Made by a program: the position numbers and the translations under genes. The notes beneath the pieces are model-generated. The model was not told the origin of the DNA. It saw only the letters and a list, made by a program, of their open reading frames with translations, and did no database searches. Below are positions 16,204 to 25,010 of a stretch of 33,176 nucleotides of DNA, piece by piece. Source of the DNA: Halococcus thailandensis JCM 13552 (GTDB lineage: Archaea; Halobacteriota; Halobacteria; Halobacteriales; Halococcaceae); contig NZ_AOMF01000158.1 of assembly GCF_000336715.1 (NCBI RefSeq), positions 22,880 to 56,055 on the forward strand, in the 5' to 3' direction. Numbering within the stretch: the first letter of the stretch is position 1; the number at the start of each line of letters is the position of its first letter.

Positions 16204-17304
16204 ATGTCTGACGGGACGCTTCGGTTACTGCTGCCGCGCCCCCTCCGTCGGTTCCCCGCCGATCTCACGGCGATCGTTCTGCTCGTACTCGCGACGGGGG
16301 TCGCCACGCTCGCGCCGGTCGTCAGCGAGACGCCGCTCCGGGTCGTGCTCGGGCTCGTCTTCGCGCTGTTCGCGCCCGGCTACGCGTTCATCGCCGCGCT
16401 GTTTCCCGAACGCGGTCCCCGTGTCGAGGACACAGCGGCGACCGACGGCGAGGAGAGCGAGCGCTCGGCAGCGACCCTCGACGAGTCCGTTCAGGAGGCC
16501 GCCGACGACCGTTCCGGACTGTCAGAGCGTGTCGATCCCCGCCGTGCGGGCAGCATCGACGGCATCGAGCGGGTGGCGCTATCCTTTGGGCTCAGCATCG
16601 CGATCACGCCGCTGATCGGGCTTCTGTTGAACTTCACGCCCTTCGGCATCCGGCTCGTCCCGATCGTGCTCTCGATCGGCGGGTTCACGCTGGCTGCCAC
16701 TGTGGTTGCCGCGCTGCGTCGCCAGGCGCTCCCCGACAACGACCGATTCCGCGTTCCGTACCGTTCCTGGATAGGGTCGGCACGGGCGGAACTGTTCGAT
16801 CCCGAGACGCGCCTCGATGCCGTGTTGAACGTCGTGTTGGTCGTGAGCCTGCTGCTCGCGGTCAGCAGCGTCGGCTACGCCGTTCTAGTGCCCAAATCCG
16901 GTGAGAGCTTCAGCGAGTTCTACCTGCTCACCGAGAACGAATCCGGCGCGCTCGTCGCCGACGACTACCCACAGAACTTCACCGTCGGGGAGAGCCAGCC
17001 GCTCACCGTCGGGATCGGCAACCACGAACACGAGCAGGTCGACTACTCGGTCGTCGCCCAACTCCAGCGCGTTTCGGTACAGAACAACTCGACGACCGTT
17101 CGCGAGCGCCGGGAGTTGGACCGGTTCAGCCGGTCGATCCCCGCGAACGGATCGGCCAACTGGACCCACGACGTGACGCCGACAATGACCGGCGATCGCC
17201 TCCGGCTCACTTATCTGCTCTATCGCGGCTCGCCGCCGGAGAGCCCGACTACCGAGAACGCCTATCGGGAGACGCATCTGTGGGTGAACGTCTCGTCGCG
17301 GTAG
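16204..17304 (+). CDS. DUF1616 domain membrane protein
   Basis: The 366-residue protein has two N-terminal helices (about 19-65), with the family landmark LFAPGYAFIAALFPERGP near 54-71. An acidic cytosolic loop (about 72-115), two helices (about 119-165) and a fifth (about 205-225) follow, then an extracytoplasmic domain of about 140 residues. That domain holds several N-glycosylation sequons (for example NFT, NNST, NGS, NWT, NVS) and ends HLWVNVSSR. DUF1616 proteins are archaeal envelope proteins, often near glycosylation genes; the function is unknown. The ATG at 16204 is preferred to a TTG/GTG pair six codons upstream because the charged, Leu-rich N-terminus MSDGTLRLLLPRPLRR fits. Confidence 0.87.
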   Translation: MSDGTLRLLLPRPLRRFPADLTAIVLLVLATGVATLAPVVSETPLRVVLGLVFALFAPGYAFIAALFPERGPRVEDTAATDGEESERSAATLDESVQEAADDRSGLSERVDPRRAGSIDGIERVALSFGLSIAITPLIGLLLNFTPFGIRLVPIVLSIGGFTLAATVVAALRRQALPDNDRFRVPYRSWIGSARAELFDPETRLDAVLNVVLVVSLLLAVSSVGYAVLVPKSGESFSEFYLLTENESGALVADDYPQNFTVGESQPLTVGIGNHEHEQVDYSVVAQLQRVSVQNNSTTVRERRELDRFSRSIPANGSANWTHDVTPTMTGDRLRLTYLLYRGSPPESPTTENAYRETHLWVNVSSR

Positions 17305-17404
17305 GGTCGTCGCGTCACTCTGGAGATCGGCTATTGTGCGTCCGACCGTGTCCTCGGACGGCTATCGCTCGAGCCAACGAAACCCTAATGAAGCCTTCTG
17401 ATAA

Positions 17405-17411
17405 GGAGTGA
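17405..17411 (+). promoter_or_regulatory. Shine-Dalgarno-like site of the ABC operon
   Basis: GGAGTGA lies directly before the ATG at 17413 and matches the haloarchaeal anti-SD sequence. Few genes in this window have such a site, so this message probably has a leader. Confidence 0.4.
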
Positions 17412-17412
17412 T

Positions 17413-18306
17413 ATGCACGAGACCGGTCGCCGGACCTCACGGCGAACGTATCTGAAGCGGCTCGGTGCCGTCACTGCGGTCGCCAGCACTGCTGGCTGTG
17501 TCGGCGGGCTCGGTGGCGGTGGCTCCGGTTCCATGACGATCGTTCCGGGGACCGCTCCCGGATTCCCTCCGTTCGAGACGAAACAGGGCGGCGAGATCGT
17601 CGGCTTCGATATCGATCTCCTCTCGGCGGTGGTCTCGAACACCGATTACGAGCTCGAAAGCTGGAAGGACTTCGAGTTCAGCTCGCTCACTCCGGCGCTC
17701 AAAAACGACAAGATCGACGTCATCGCGGCCGCGATGACGATCAACGAAAAACGCGACGAGTCGATCGACTTCACGAACCCCTACTACAGCGCCGATCAGG
17801 CAGTGCTCGTTCGGAAAGGAGCCAGCTCGCCACCGTCGGAATTTGCTGGGCTCGCGGGACGGACCGTCGGCGTGCAGGAGGGGACGACGGGTGCGAGCGT
17901 CGTCGAGAAACAGCTCGTCAAACCGGGGAAGATCGCCCAGTCGAAGTTCAACACCTACGGCAACTACGTGCTCGCGGTCGAGGATCTGGTCAACCGCAAC
18001 CTCGACGCCGTGGTGCTCGACACCCCGGTCGCCCGTACGTTCGTCGACCGACGAGCGGTAACGATCGCGGCGACCTACGAAACCGGCGAGAAATACGGCT
18101 TCGGCGTGCGGACCGACGCCGACGACCTCACGAAGGCGCTGAACGACGGGCTCAAACAGGTCAGAAACGGCAGCAAGTACGAGGAGATCCGTGACGAGTG
18201 GTTCGCCGGTGGCGGCTCGGGCGGCAACGCGAGCGCCGGCAACGGAACCGGCGGCAATGCAAGCGTCGGGGCCACGAGCAACGGATCCACGACGTCCTCC
18301 AGCTGA
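17413..18306 (+). CDS. Polar amino-acid ABC transporter substrate-binding lipoprotein
   Basis: The 297-residue protein is a family 3 solute-binding protein. The N-terminus has a twin-arginine motif (SRRTYLKRL, residues 9-17) and a lipobox ending at Cys29 (STAGC), so it is exported by Tat and lipid-anchored outside the membrane. The mature part shows GTAPGFPPFETK near 45, EIVGFDIDLLSAV near 60, the AAAMTINEKRDESIDFTNPYY region near 111-131 and GTTGASVVEKQL near 158, all typical of glutamine/polar amino-acid binders. The last 35 residues are a Gly/Asn/Thr/Ser linker (for example GGNASAGNGTGGNAS) that is unusual at the C-terminal end. It opens a four-gene operon, with the permease start two bases after its stop. 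Confidence 0.92.
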   Translation: MHETGRRTSRRTYLKRLGAVTAVASTAGCVGGLGGGGSGSMTIVPGTAPGFPPFETKQGGEIVGFDIDLLSAVVSNTDYELESWKDFEFSSLTPALKNDKIDVIAAAMTINEKRDESIDFTNPYYSADQAVLVRKGASSPPSEFAGLAGRTVGVQEGTTGASVVEKQLVKPGKIAQSKFNTYGNYVLAVEDLVNRNLDAVVLDTPVARTFVDRRAVTIAATYETGEKYGFGVRTDADDLTKALNDGLKQVRNGSKYEEIRDEWFAGGGSGGNASAGNGTGGNASVGATSNGSTTSSS

Positions 18307-18307
18307 G

Positions 18308-19099
18308 ATGCTCCCCGGAACCGGTGTCGTCGGCGCTGTCGCGGTCGGCAGTCTCGAGCTCTCGATACGGACGATCGCACAGCTCGGCAGCGACACCTGT
18401 GGGAGCCTCCCGCCGGACGTGGCGTTCGTCTGTGAGAACGCTGGCTATCTCGCCGGCGGACTGGTGTTGACGATCGCCCTCACGATCGCGAGCCTGCTGG
18501 TCGGGCTGGTGGCGGGCTTTCCGGCGGGCGCGATCGAGGTGTACGGCGGCCGCTATGCGTCACTCGCCGTCGAGGCCGTCGGCACGGTGTTTCGCGGGAC
18601 GCCGATCGTGGTAATCTTGATCTTCGCGTATTTCGTCGTCCCGATCACCGACTGGTTCCCGATCCAGCGAGTGCTGCCCGTCGGCGGCGCGTTCGTCGCC
18701 GCGGTCGTCGGGCTCGGGCTGCGAAGCGCCGCCTACCAGTCACAGCTGTTCCGGGGAACGCTCCAGAGCGTCGACGAGGGTCAGATGGAGGCCGCACGCG
18801 CCGTCGGGCTCTCGAAACTCGGCGCGATCCGCCACGTGATCGTCCCACAGGCGCTCCGGCGGTCGGTGCCCGGGTTCCAAAACGAGTTCACGATCGTGCT
18901 GAAGGACACGAGCGTCGCGATCGCGATCGGCCTCGCCGAACTGTTCACCCGGAGTCAGGATCTGTTCGTCCAGCGGACGACCGCGGTGACGGAGGTCATC
19001 CTCCTCATCAGCGCCGTCTACTTCGTCATGACCTTCGGAACGAATCGCGCCCTCGAATATCTCAACGACTACTACGCGATCCCCGGTGAGTCGACGTGA
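18308..19099 (+). CDS. Polar amino-acid ABC transporter permease (first)
   Basis: The 263-residue protein is a HisM/GlnP-type permease with about five helices. The conserved HTRGTP-like element is FRGTPIVVILIFAYF near 98-112. The EAA loop that docks the ATPase is MEAARAVGLSKLGAIRHVIV near 160-179, followed by PQALRRSVPGFQNEF. The start at 18308 lies just after the binding-protein stop; longer upstream frame sequence overlaps that gene and is shadow. Residues 30-50 (SDTCGSLPPDVAFVCENAG) form an external loop with two cysteines. The operon also encodes a second, different permease at 19900, so the membrane channel is probably a heterodimer. Confidence 0.9.
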   Translation: MLPGTGVVGAVAVGSLELSIRTIAQLGSDTCGSLPPDVAFVCENAGYLAGGLVLTIALTIASLLVGLVAGFPAGAIEVYGGRYASLAVEAVGTVFRGTPIVVILIFAYFVVPITDWFPIQRVLPVGGAFVAAVVGLGLRSAAYQSQLFRGTLQSVDEGQMEAARAVGLSKLGAIRHVIVPQALRRSVPGFQNEFTIVLKDTSVAIAIGLAELFTRSQDLFVQRTTAVTEVILLISAVYFVMTFGTNRALEYLNDYYAIPGEST

Positions 19100-19144
19100 C
19101 CTTGCAGCTCGATCAATCGTCGCGATCGCTTCATCAGAGCATCC

Positions 19145-19903
19145 ATGAGTGACTACGACCCCCTGTTGACAGTCGAATCGGTCTCGAAACGCTACGGCGA
19201 CGAGCGCGTCCTGAACGACGTGAGCTTCACGATGGACCGTGGCGACGTCACGGTCATGATGGGGCCGAGCGGCAGCGGGAAATCCACGCTGTTGCGCTGT
19301 GTCAACCGTCTCACCGAGGTCGACAGCGGCGAGATCAGGCTCGGCGATCACCGCGTGACCGATCCCGGCATCGACGTCGACGCGCTCCGGCGAGACGTCG
19401 GGATGGTGTTTCAGGACATCAACCTCTTCACCCATCTCACGGCGCTGAAAAACGTCACGCTGGGGCTGCGAGAGGTGCGCGGGTTCTCGACGGACGATGC
19501 CCGCGAGGCGGCGACCGAACAGCTCGAACGCGTCGGGCTCGGCGATCAGCTCGACTCCTATCCGGGCGAGCTCTCGGGCGGGCAGAAACAGCGCGTCGGG
19601 ATCGCCCGCGCGCTCGCGATGGAGCCCGAACTGCTCCTCTTCGACGAACCGACGAGCGCGCTCGATCCCGAACTCGTCGGCGAGGTCACGGCCGTGATGG
19701 CCGATCTCGCCGCCGGCGGGATGACGATGCTCGTCGTCACCCACGAGAAGGGGTTCGCCCGCGAGGCCGCGACCGACGCCCTCTTTCTCGATGCGGGATC
19801 GATCGCCGAACGCGGCCCGCCCGCACAGCTGTTCGAGAACCCCGAAAACGAACGCACCGCCGAGTTCCTCGATCGCGTCAGCACGGTCTCGGGTGAGCCA
19901 TGA
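19145..19903 (+). CDS. Polar amino-acid ABC transporter ATP-binding protein
   Basis: The 252-residue protein is a complete ABC ATPase of the GlnQ type. It shows Walker A GPSGSGKST (residues 40-48), Gln90 of the Q-loop (GMVFQD), the signature LSGGQKQR (143-150), Walker B LLLFDEPT (163-170), the D-loop SALDPEL and the switch His200 (LVVTHEKGF). It powers import by the two permeases encoded on either side. The stop overlaps the start of the second permease gene as ATGA (19900-19903). The gap to the first permease is 45 bases. Confidence 0.95.
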   Translation: MSDYDPLLTVESVSKRYGDERVLNDVSFTMDRGDVTVMMGPSGSGKSTLLRCVNRLTEVDSGEIRLGDHRVTDPGIDVDALRRDVGMVFQDINLFTHLTALKNVTLGLREVRGFSTDDAREAATEQLERVGLGDQLDSYPGELSGGQKQRVGIARALAMEPELLLFDEPTSALDPELVGEVTAVMADLAAGGMTMLVVTHEKGFAREAATDALFLDAGSIAERGPPAQLFENPENERTAEFLDRVSTVSGEP

Positions 19904-20805
19904 GCGAGACCGGGGCCACGCGGACGACCGCCGACACCGGCAGGGTCGTCTCGGGTTCGCTCGGCCGCTGGCTCACGATCGCCGGCGGTGTACTGTTCTG
20001 GGGCTGGCTTCTCGCCCGCTGGCTGAACAACTGGTTCCTCCCGGCCGGCGTCGGCGTCCCGCCGGGTGAGTCGTTTCTCGATCCCGCAGCGGTCGCCCCG
20101 ATCTCCGATTCGCTCGCGTTCGCGGTGGAGTATCTCCCACAGCTCGCCGACGCCGCGTGGCTGACCGTCGTGTTGACCGTCGTGAGCATCGTGCTCGGGT
20201 TCGTGTTCGCGGTGCCGGTCAGCGTCGCGCGCGTCTACGGCACCTATTCGAGCACCGTCTCGCTCGCGTTCACCGAGCTCATCCGCGGGACGCCGCTGCT
20301 CGCCCAGCTGTTCGTGCTCTACTATGCGCTGAACCTCTCGACGCTGTTTCGCGGTCTCCCCGACGACGGCTTTTTGCCCTCGGCGGTGGTCTACGTCGCG
20401 ATCATCGGCTTTACGATCAACAGCGTCGCCTATCAGGCCGAATACATCCGGTCGGCGCTGCTGTCGGTCGATCGCGAACAGCTGACCGCGGCCCGTGCGA
20501 TCGGGCTCTCACAGCGCCAGGGCATCCGCCACGTCGTCTTGCCACAGGCGCTGCGATTTGCCATCCCCGGCTGGTCGAACGAGCTGGTCTATCTCATCAA
20601 ATACTCCTCGCTGGCGGCGTTCATCACCGTCCCCGAACTGTTCAACGTCGCCCGCTCGATCGCTGCCGACAACTTCGCGTACACCGGGATCTTCGCGCTG
20701 GTCGCCGTGCTGTATCTCGGGCTCGTGATCTCGGCGTCGAAGCTGATGGCCGGCGTCGAGCGGCGGGTCGCGATCCCCGGTCTCGGCGGCACGGCGAGTC
20801 AGTAG
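19900..20805 (+). CDS. Polar amino-acid ABC transporter permease (second)
   Basis: The 301-residue protein is the partner permease. After a polar N-terminus come about five helices, the RGTP element ([20 protein letters not shown], near 127-146) and the EAA loop [20 protein letters not shown] near 198-217, then [20 protein letters not shown]. It is more closely of the glutamine-permease type than the first permease. It shares an ATGA overlap with the ATPase gene and closes the operon. Two unlike permeases with one ATPase and one binding protein fit an importer for polar amino acids; the exact substrate is not visible. Confidence 0.92.
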   Translation: MSETGATRTTADTGRVVSGSLGRWLTIAGGVLFWGWLLARWLNNWFLPAGVGVPPGESFLDPAAVAPISDSLAFAVEYLPQLADAAWLTVVLTVVSIVLGFVFAVPVSVARVYGTYSSTVSLAFTELIRGTPLLAQLFVLYYALNLSTLFRGLPDDGFLPSAVVYVAIIGFTINSVAYQAEYIRSALLSVDREQLTAARAIGLSQRQGIRHVVLPQALRFAIPGWSNELVYLIKYSSLAAFITVPELFNVARSIAADNFAYTGIFALVAVLYLGLVISASKLMAGVERRVAIPGLGGTASQ

Positions 20806-20936
20806 CGCGTCGCCCGTTCGCCCTCCTGTGTCGCTCGCTCCCCCTGAGAGTTGACCGATCCGTTCGCAACCCCCGCTCGATCATACCGCTTCAGGGACAA
20901 AGCATTCATCCCCCTACATCGAAGCCCGATTTACAC

Positions 20937-22088
20937 ATGCACTATCGCTCCCTGCTCGTCGGCCTGGTGGTCGTTTCGATGCTACTGGCCGGCTGTAGTT
21001 TCCTCTCGCAAGGACCGGGCGAATCCACGACCACAGTCTCGACGATGAACGACACGGCCACGCCGACGGACACCACGACGACGGCGGCTACGGCGACCAC
21101 GACCATTACTAACGCAACGACGTCACCGACCGCCTCAGCAGCGACAACGACGACCGAGACCGCGACGGCCACCCCGACGCCGACAGCCACCTCAACCCCG
21201 ACACCGACGCCAACGCCAACGGCGACCCCAACGCCGACGCCTACGGCGACACCAACCGAGACGCCGACACCAACCGAGACGGCAACTCCAACGCCGACTG
21301 AAACAGCAACCCCGACGCCGACCGAAACCGCGACACCGACGCCAACCGAAACGGCAACTCCAACCCCCACGCCCACGGCGACGCCAACCGCGACACCGAC
21401 GGAATCGGAGTCGTCAGGCGAGAACTGGCGTAACGTGACGATCGTCGCGGCCGGTTCGGGCGAATCCTACTACCGGATGTACGCCGGCAGTGGCCCCGGT
21501 ATCGAACTGGGCAGTGAAGCCGACACCGAGGCGTCGGTCGAGTACGAAGACCGCGTGGTCCTCGACGATCCGTACTACGCGGAGGGGTTCGTCGGCGATG
21601 GTGGGGTCGACAGCTACCAGTACCGCCCGACCGTCATCGGCAATCCCTCGCTTAATTTCGTCAACGATGGCGACGTGACGCTGAAGGTCTATCTCGATGG
21701 CGAGCTGTACAAGACCGTCGAACCAGGTGCAGGGGGCGACGAGCGTGTCGACCCCGACGCGCCACCGGAGGGCGAGCATCTCATCAGAGTCGAGGCGGTC
21801 GGTGATGGCCAATCCGAGTACAGCCTCTCGGCGGGGGCTGCCGGCACGGAGCGGTTCTACTACGAGGCCAAGGCCAACCCCGGCACCACGGCCGACAACC
21901 CCGATTACACGGGTGTGGCGATGGGTGCATACGGGTTCGTCGGCGATGGCGGCGTCGATTCGTACTCGACGAACGGTGACCTTTCGACCGTCGACAACCA
22001 GGGCTCGGCAACGCTGAAGATCTACCAGGACGGCGAACTCTGGGCGACCGTCGCCCCCGGTGAGTGGGTCGAGCAGTCGAACGAGTGA
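20937..22088 (+). CDS. Thr/Pro-repeat lipoprotein with duplicated C-terminal module
   Basis: The 383-residue protein begins with a short signal peptide and lipobox ([20 protein letters not shown], Cys at 20). There is no twin arginine, so Sec export is likely, in contrast to most haloarchaeal lipoproteins. Residues about 35-160 are low-complexity Thr/Pro/Ala/Glu (units like TPTPTETA), probably an extended and glycosylated stalk. The rest, about 165-383, is an acidic beta-rich domain with an internal duplication: [11 protein letters not shown] near 221 and again near 336, each followed by a strand pair with [16 protein letters not shown] or [16 protein letters not shown]. The family is unknown to me. 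The frame extends upstream over the permease gene, but the lipobox fixes the start at 20937. It follows the ABC operon after 131 bases and probably has its own promoter. Confidence 0.85.
   Translation: MHYRSLLVGLVVVSMLLAGCSFLSQGPGESTTTVSTMNDTATPTDTTTTAATATTTITNATTSPTASAATTTTETATATPTPTATSTPTPTPTPTATPTPTPTATPTETPTPTETATPTPTETATPTPTETATPTPTETATPTPTPTATPTATPTESESSGENWRNVTIVAAGSGESYYRMYAGSGPGIELGSEADTEASVEYEDRVVLDDPYYAEGFVGDGGVDSYQYRPTVIGNPSLNFVNDGDVTLKVYLDGELYKTVEPGAGGDERVDPDAPPEGEHLIRVEAVGDGQSEYSLSAGAAGTERFYYEAKANPGTTADNPDYTGVAMGAYGFVGDGGVDSYSTNGDLSTVDNQGSATLKIYQDGELWATVAPGEWVEQSNE
21060..21410 (+). repeat. Low-complexity Thr/Pro-coding repeat tract
   Basis: Degenerate repeats of ACN-CCN and GAN-ACN codons encode the stalk of the lipoprotein, including several near-identical 24-base units between about 21250 and 21370. 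Such tracts change length easily. On the other strand they produce a spurious Val/Gly frame. Confidence 0.85.
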
Positions 22089-22131
22089 GCGAGCGATAGC
22101 GACGCGTTCGTTCTCGCGAGCGTGGCGAGCG

Positions 22132-22242
22132 TTACACCCACCTGAAGGCACCGCGGAGATCGACCCGCCACAGCCGCGCCAGTGCCGGCACGCCGATCGC
22201 GATGCCCGCCGCGAGTCCGGCGAGGAAGAGTAGTTCGTTCAT
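22132..22242 (-). CDS. Very small single-helix membrane protein
   Basis: The frame encodes 36 residues with one transmembrane helix and a basic C-terminus (MNELLFLAGLAAGIAIGVPA, then LARLWRVDLRGAFRWV). A GAGG motif lies seven bases before the ATG on the minus strand, acting as a possible ribosome site. Microproteins of this kind are common in haloarchaea. The frame also stays open upstream to 22329, but those residues look non-coding. No function is suggested. Confidence 0.5.
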   Translation of the reverse strand: MNELLFLAGLAAGIAIGVPALARLWRVDLRGAFRWV

Positions 22243-22423
22243 ATACCCTCCTCGCTCGTCACCACTAAAGAACTGAGCCATGAGGAGTGAAAGTGGAATC
22301 GGCCGCCCGGAGCCCGCCGTGGTGGCCATGGATCGCTTTCCGACTGTGGTCCCGACGATAACGACACGTATTCATCGGTCGGGGACGTGTGATCGATAGA
22401 GCCACTATTGCGGCGACATTCCC

Positions 22424-22618
22424 ATGAGAGATTTTTACAAGAAGCTGATGAAGATGAGTCTCGAGGACGCACAGGAGATCGCCCGCGACTACGAAAGCGA
22501 CGCGGTCGACGAGATGGCGATGCAGCTGTATCAGACGCGGGTCCAACACTGGCAGATGCGTTCGATGGAAAACCAGCAGCTCGACTTCCCGGACGATCCG
22601 TCGACGATGTACGACTGA
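22424..22618 (+). CDS. Small soluble hypothetical protein
   Basis: The gene encodes 64 residues, mostly helical and amphipathic (MRDFYKKLMKMSLEDAQEIA), with Gln/Met-rich helices later (MAMQLYQTRVQHWQMRSME) and an acidic, proline-containing end. There are no cysteines, signal peptide or membrane segment. The codon pattern (G/C third positions) and acidic character support a real gene. I do not recognise the family. It converges with the CNNM genes after 64 bases. Confidence 0.7.
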   Translation: MRDFYKKLMKMSLEDAQEIARDYESDAVDEMAMQLYQTRVQHWQMRSMENQQLDFPDDPSTMYD

Positions 22619-22682
22619 CAAAGGTCGTGGGTTGGATCGCGACGCTCGTCGCGATCGCCTGCATATCGTCTCGCCGTTCAGT

Positions 22683-23753
22683 TCACCCGCTTCCGGCGGC
22701 GTGTGCACCTGCCACGTCAGTGGGATCTTCGAGCTCGCCCATCACTTCCTCGAAGGCGTCGGTCGCGGTGAGCAAGCCGACGATCTCCCCGTCGTCTTCG
22801 ACGAGGGCGAGCTCCTGATTTTCGTCCTGGAACCGATCGATCGCGTCGCTGACCTCCTCGTCGGCCGGCAGCGTCATCGGCGGCGCGGCGAGCTCCTCGA
22901 TGGCGAGTTCGCCGTCCATGAGTTCACTGAACCGTGTCGTGATGGCCGGGAGATAGACGACCCCCCGGAACTCCTCGAGCGTGTCGTCGACGAGCGGATA
23001 GCGTGCGTACGCCGCCGTTTCGATGGTGGCGAGGTTCTCGGCGGGCGTGTTCTCCGTCGAGAGGGTGGCGATCTCCTCGCGGGGCACCATGATCCCCTGG
23101 ACCGGCATGTCGCCGGCGACGAGTGCGCCCATCACCTCGCTGCGTTGCTCGGCGTCGATATCGCTGCCCTCGAGCACCGTTTCGAGCCGTTTGTACAGAT
23201 CGGCCCGACTGTCGACGTCCTCGTCGCCCGAATCGAGCCACGCACCGGTCATCTCGACGCCGAACAGCCGCAGCGTCCATTTGGCGAACAGATCACCGAC
23301 ACGGAGCAGCGGCCAGATGAGCCACGTAAACCAGTACAGCGGCGTCGCGCCGTACCGACAGACCTGTCTGGAGCGCTCGACGCCGAGATAGGTCGGTGCC
23401 TGCTCGCCGTGGGTGAGATGCAGGAGGTTGATGATGAGAAAGCCAAGGATCGCTCCCGCCCCGACCGACGCGAGCACCGTACCAAAGAGTGGCTCGAAGA
23501 GCGCGGCGAGGGCCGGCTCGGCGACGATCCCCACCGCGATCGAGGAGGCGGTGATCCCGATCTGACAGCCCGTGAGATAGATCTCGAGGTTCTGGGTCAT
23601 CGCCCAGGCACGTTCGAGCCCGGGCCCGACGAACTCGGCTTCGGTGTACTGTTGGGCACGCGTCAGTGCGAACTCGACGGTGACGAAAAAGCCGTTCGTG
23701 AGGATCAACACGAACCCCGCGAGCAGCCGGAGGGTGATCTCGGTGGTGTTCAC
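22683..23753 (-). CDS. CNNM/hemolysin-type protein with DUF21 and CBS domains (second copy)
   Basis: The 356-residue protein has an N-terminal DUF21 membrane domain of about four helices (about 8-170) and a CBS pair (about 205-340). Landmarks are ANGFFV-like TNGFFVTVEFALTRA near 20-33, LEIYLTGCQIGITASSI near 56-72 and the CBS ends GIMVPREEIATLST near 219 and LALVEDDGEIVGLLTATDAF near 312. CNNM/CorC relatives are linked to magnesium and cobalt export or tolerance; many details remain unsettled. It overlaps the upstream paralogue as ATGA (23750-23753), so the two are co-translated and may form a heterodimer. The C-terminal CBS half is nearly identical in DNA to the paralogue. Confidence 0.9.
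   Translation of the reverse strand: MNTTEITLRLLAGFVLILTNGFFVTVEFALTRAQQYTEAEFVGPGLERAWAMTQNLEIYLTGCQIGITASSIAVGIVAEPALAALFEPLFGTVLASVGAGAILGFLIINLLHLTHGEQAPTYLGVERSRQVCRYGATPLYWFTWLIWPLLRVGDLFAKWTLRLFGVEMTGAWLDSGDEDVDSRADLYKRLETVLEGSDIDAEQRSEVMGALVAGDMPVQGIMVPREEIATLSTENTPAENLATIETAAYARYPLVDDTLEEFRGVVYLPAITTRFSELMDGELAIEELAAPPMTLPADEEVSDAIDRFQDENQELALVEDDGEIVGLLTATDAFEEVMGELEDPTDVAGAHAAGSG
22724..22901. repeat. 178-base near-identical CBS tract, copy 1
   Basis: This tract matches 23818-23995 with 10 mismatches by eye and no gaps, including a run of about 70 identical bases. It encodes the second CBS motif of the downstream CNNM gene. The rest of the two genes is much more diverged. Confidence 0.8.
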
Positions 23754-24859
23754 GTCGACTCACCTGCCGTGTCGACCGCGCTACCGTGGCCCTGTGAGCG
23801 CCCGTCGATGTCGATGGGATCTTCGAGTTCACCCATCACCTCCTCGAAGGCGTCGGTCGCGGTGAGCAAGCCGACGATCTCCCCGTCGTCTTCGACGAGG
23901 GCGAGCTCCTGGGATTCGTCCTGGAACCGATCGATCGCGTCGCTAACCTCCTCGTCGGCCGGTAGCGTCATCGGCGGTGCGGCGAGGTCCTCGATCGAGC
24001 GGTGACCGTCTTCGAAGGCCGCGAAATCGGCCGTGAGTTCGGCGAGATAGACGATGCCGCGCACGTCCCCGTCGGTCGCGCCGACGAGTGGAAAGCGGAG
24101 ATGGGGGTTGGCCTCGATGATGGCGAGGTTCTCGGCGGGACTGTTTTCGGTCGAGAGGGCAACGATCTCATCGCGGGGCACCATGATGTTGCCCACCGGC
24201 AGTTCGGTGACGGCGAGTGCGTTCATCACTTCGGTGGAGCGTTCGGACGGGAGATCGCCCGCATCGAGCACCGAGCCGAGATGGCGATGGAGGTCTGCAC
24301 GGCCCTCGATCACGTCGGCTTCGGACTCGAGCCATGCGCCGGTCATCTCGACGCCACCCAGCTGCAGCGTCCATTTTGCCACCGCGTCACCGAGATCGAG
24401 AATCGGCCGGATCACGCGGGTGAACCAGTACAGCGGCGTCGCGCCATACCGACAGATCTGTCTGGAGCGTTCGACCCCGAGATAGGTCGGCGTCTGTTCG
24501 CCGTAGACGACGTGGACGAGGTTGACGATCACGAACGCAAGCAGTGTGCCCGCCCCGATCGTGGCGAGCACGGTGCCCCCAAAGAGTGGCTCGAAGATCG
24601 CGGCGAGGGCCGGCTCGGCGACGATCCCAAGCGAGATGCTGGCGGCGGTGATCCCGACCTGACAGCCCGTGAGATAGATCTCGAGCTCTTCGGTCATCGC
24701 CCAGGCGCGTTCGAGACCGGTGACCCCCGGTTCCACGAACTCCGATTCGGGATACTGGCGAGCGCGGGTGAGCGCGAACTCGATGGCGACGAAAAAGCCA
24801 TTGGCCAGTATGAGAACTGCACCGACGGCTAGTCGCAGGAGTATTTCGGGTGATTGCAT
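23750..24859 (-). CDS. CNNM/hemolysin-type protein with DUF21 and CBS domains (first copy)
   Basis: The 369-residue protein repeats the architecture of its downstream neighbour: a DUF21 domain with ILANGFFVAIEFALTRARQY near 17-36 and IYLTGCQVGITAASISLGIV near 60-79, then two CBS motifs (GNIMVPRDEIVALST and LVEDDGEIVGLLTATDAF). Compared with the second copy it has small insertions near residue 47 (GVTG) and an extra glycine before TVLATIGAG. It is first in the two-gene operon, whose promoter lies in the 151-base gap before the divergent orc1/cdc6 gene. Likely role: metal cation export or related ion homeostasis at the membrane. Confidence 0.9.
   Translation of the reverse strand: MQSPEILLRLAVGAVLILANGFFVAIEFALTRARQYPESEFVEPGVTGLERAWAMTEELEIYLTGCQVGITAASISLGIVAEPALAAIFEPLFGGTVLATIGAGTLLAFVIVNLVHVVYGEQTPTYLGVERSRQICRYGATPLYWFTRVIRPILDLGDAVAKWTLQLGGVEMTGAWLESEADVIEGRADLHRHLGSVLDAGDLPSERSTEVMNALAVTELPVGNIMVPRDEIVALSTENSPAENLAIIEANPHLRFPLVGATDGDVRGIVYLAELTADFAAFEDGHRSIEDLAAPPMTLPADEEVSDAIDRFQDESQELALVEDDGEIVGLLTATDAFEEVMGELEDPIDIDGRSQGHGSAVDTAGEST
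23818..23995. repeat. 178-base near-identical CBS tract, copy 2
   Basis: Counterpart of 22724-22901, in the same orientation, encoding the second CBS motif of the upstream CNNM gene. Confidence 0.8.
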
Positions 24860-24942
24860 CGGTGCTACGAGCGGGCTACGGGTGTCAGCGGGAAAAAGGT
24901 CAGTTTTCTGCCTATCGGTGGGTTCTGCGGCAGTGGGGACGA

Positions 24943-24948
24943 TTTATT
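24943..24948 (+). promoter_or_regulatory. TATA box candidate of the orc1/cdc6 gene
   Basis: TTTATT in an otherwise GC-rich gap lies about 65 bases before the ATG at 25011, giving a predicted leader of about 40 bases. The same 151-base gap must hold the divergent CNNM promoter. Confidence 0.35.
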
Positions 24949-25010
24949 CTGTTCGAGCACACAGACACACTCGTAGTTCTGCTGGATGCAACAACGTTCG
25001 CTTGAACATC

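Noticed and set aside
20942-21376. Minus-strand frame of Val/Gly repeats ([10 protein letters not shown])
   Set aside because: It is the complement of the Thr/Pro-coding repeat of the lipoprotein gene; the composition is wholly explained by that.
21180-21410. Possible CRISPR or tandem-repeat array
   Set aside because: Units are short, degenerate and in frame with a stalk-coding sequence; there are no unique spacers of constant length and no cas genes.
24860-25010. Replication origin between the CNNM operon and orc1/cdc6
   Set aside because: No repeated recognition boxes or AT-rich unwinding stretch could be found in the 151 bases.
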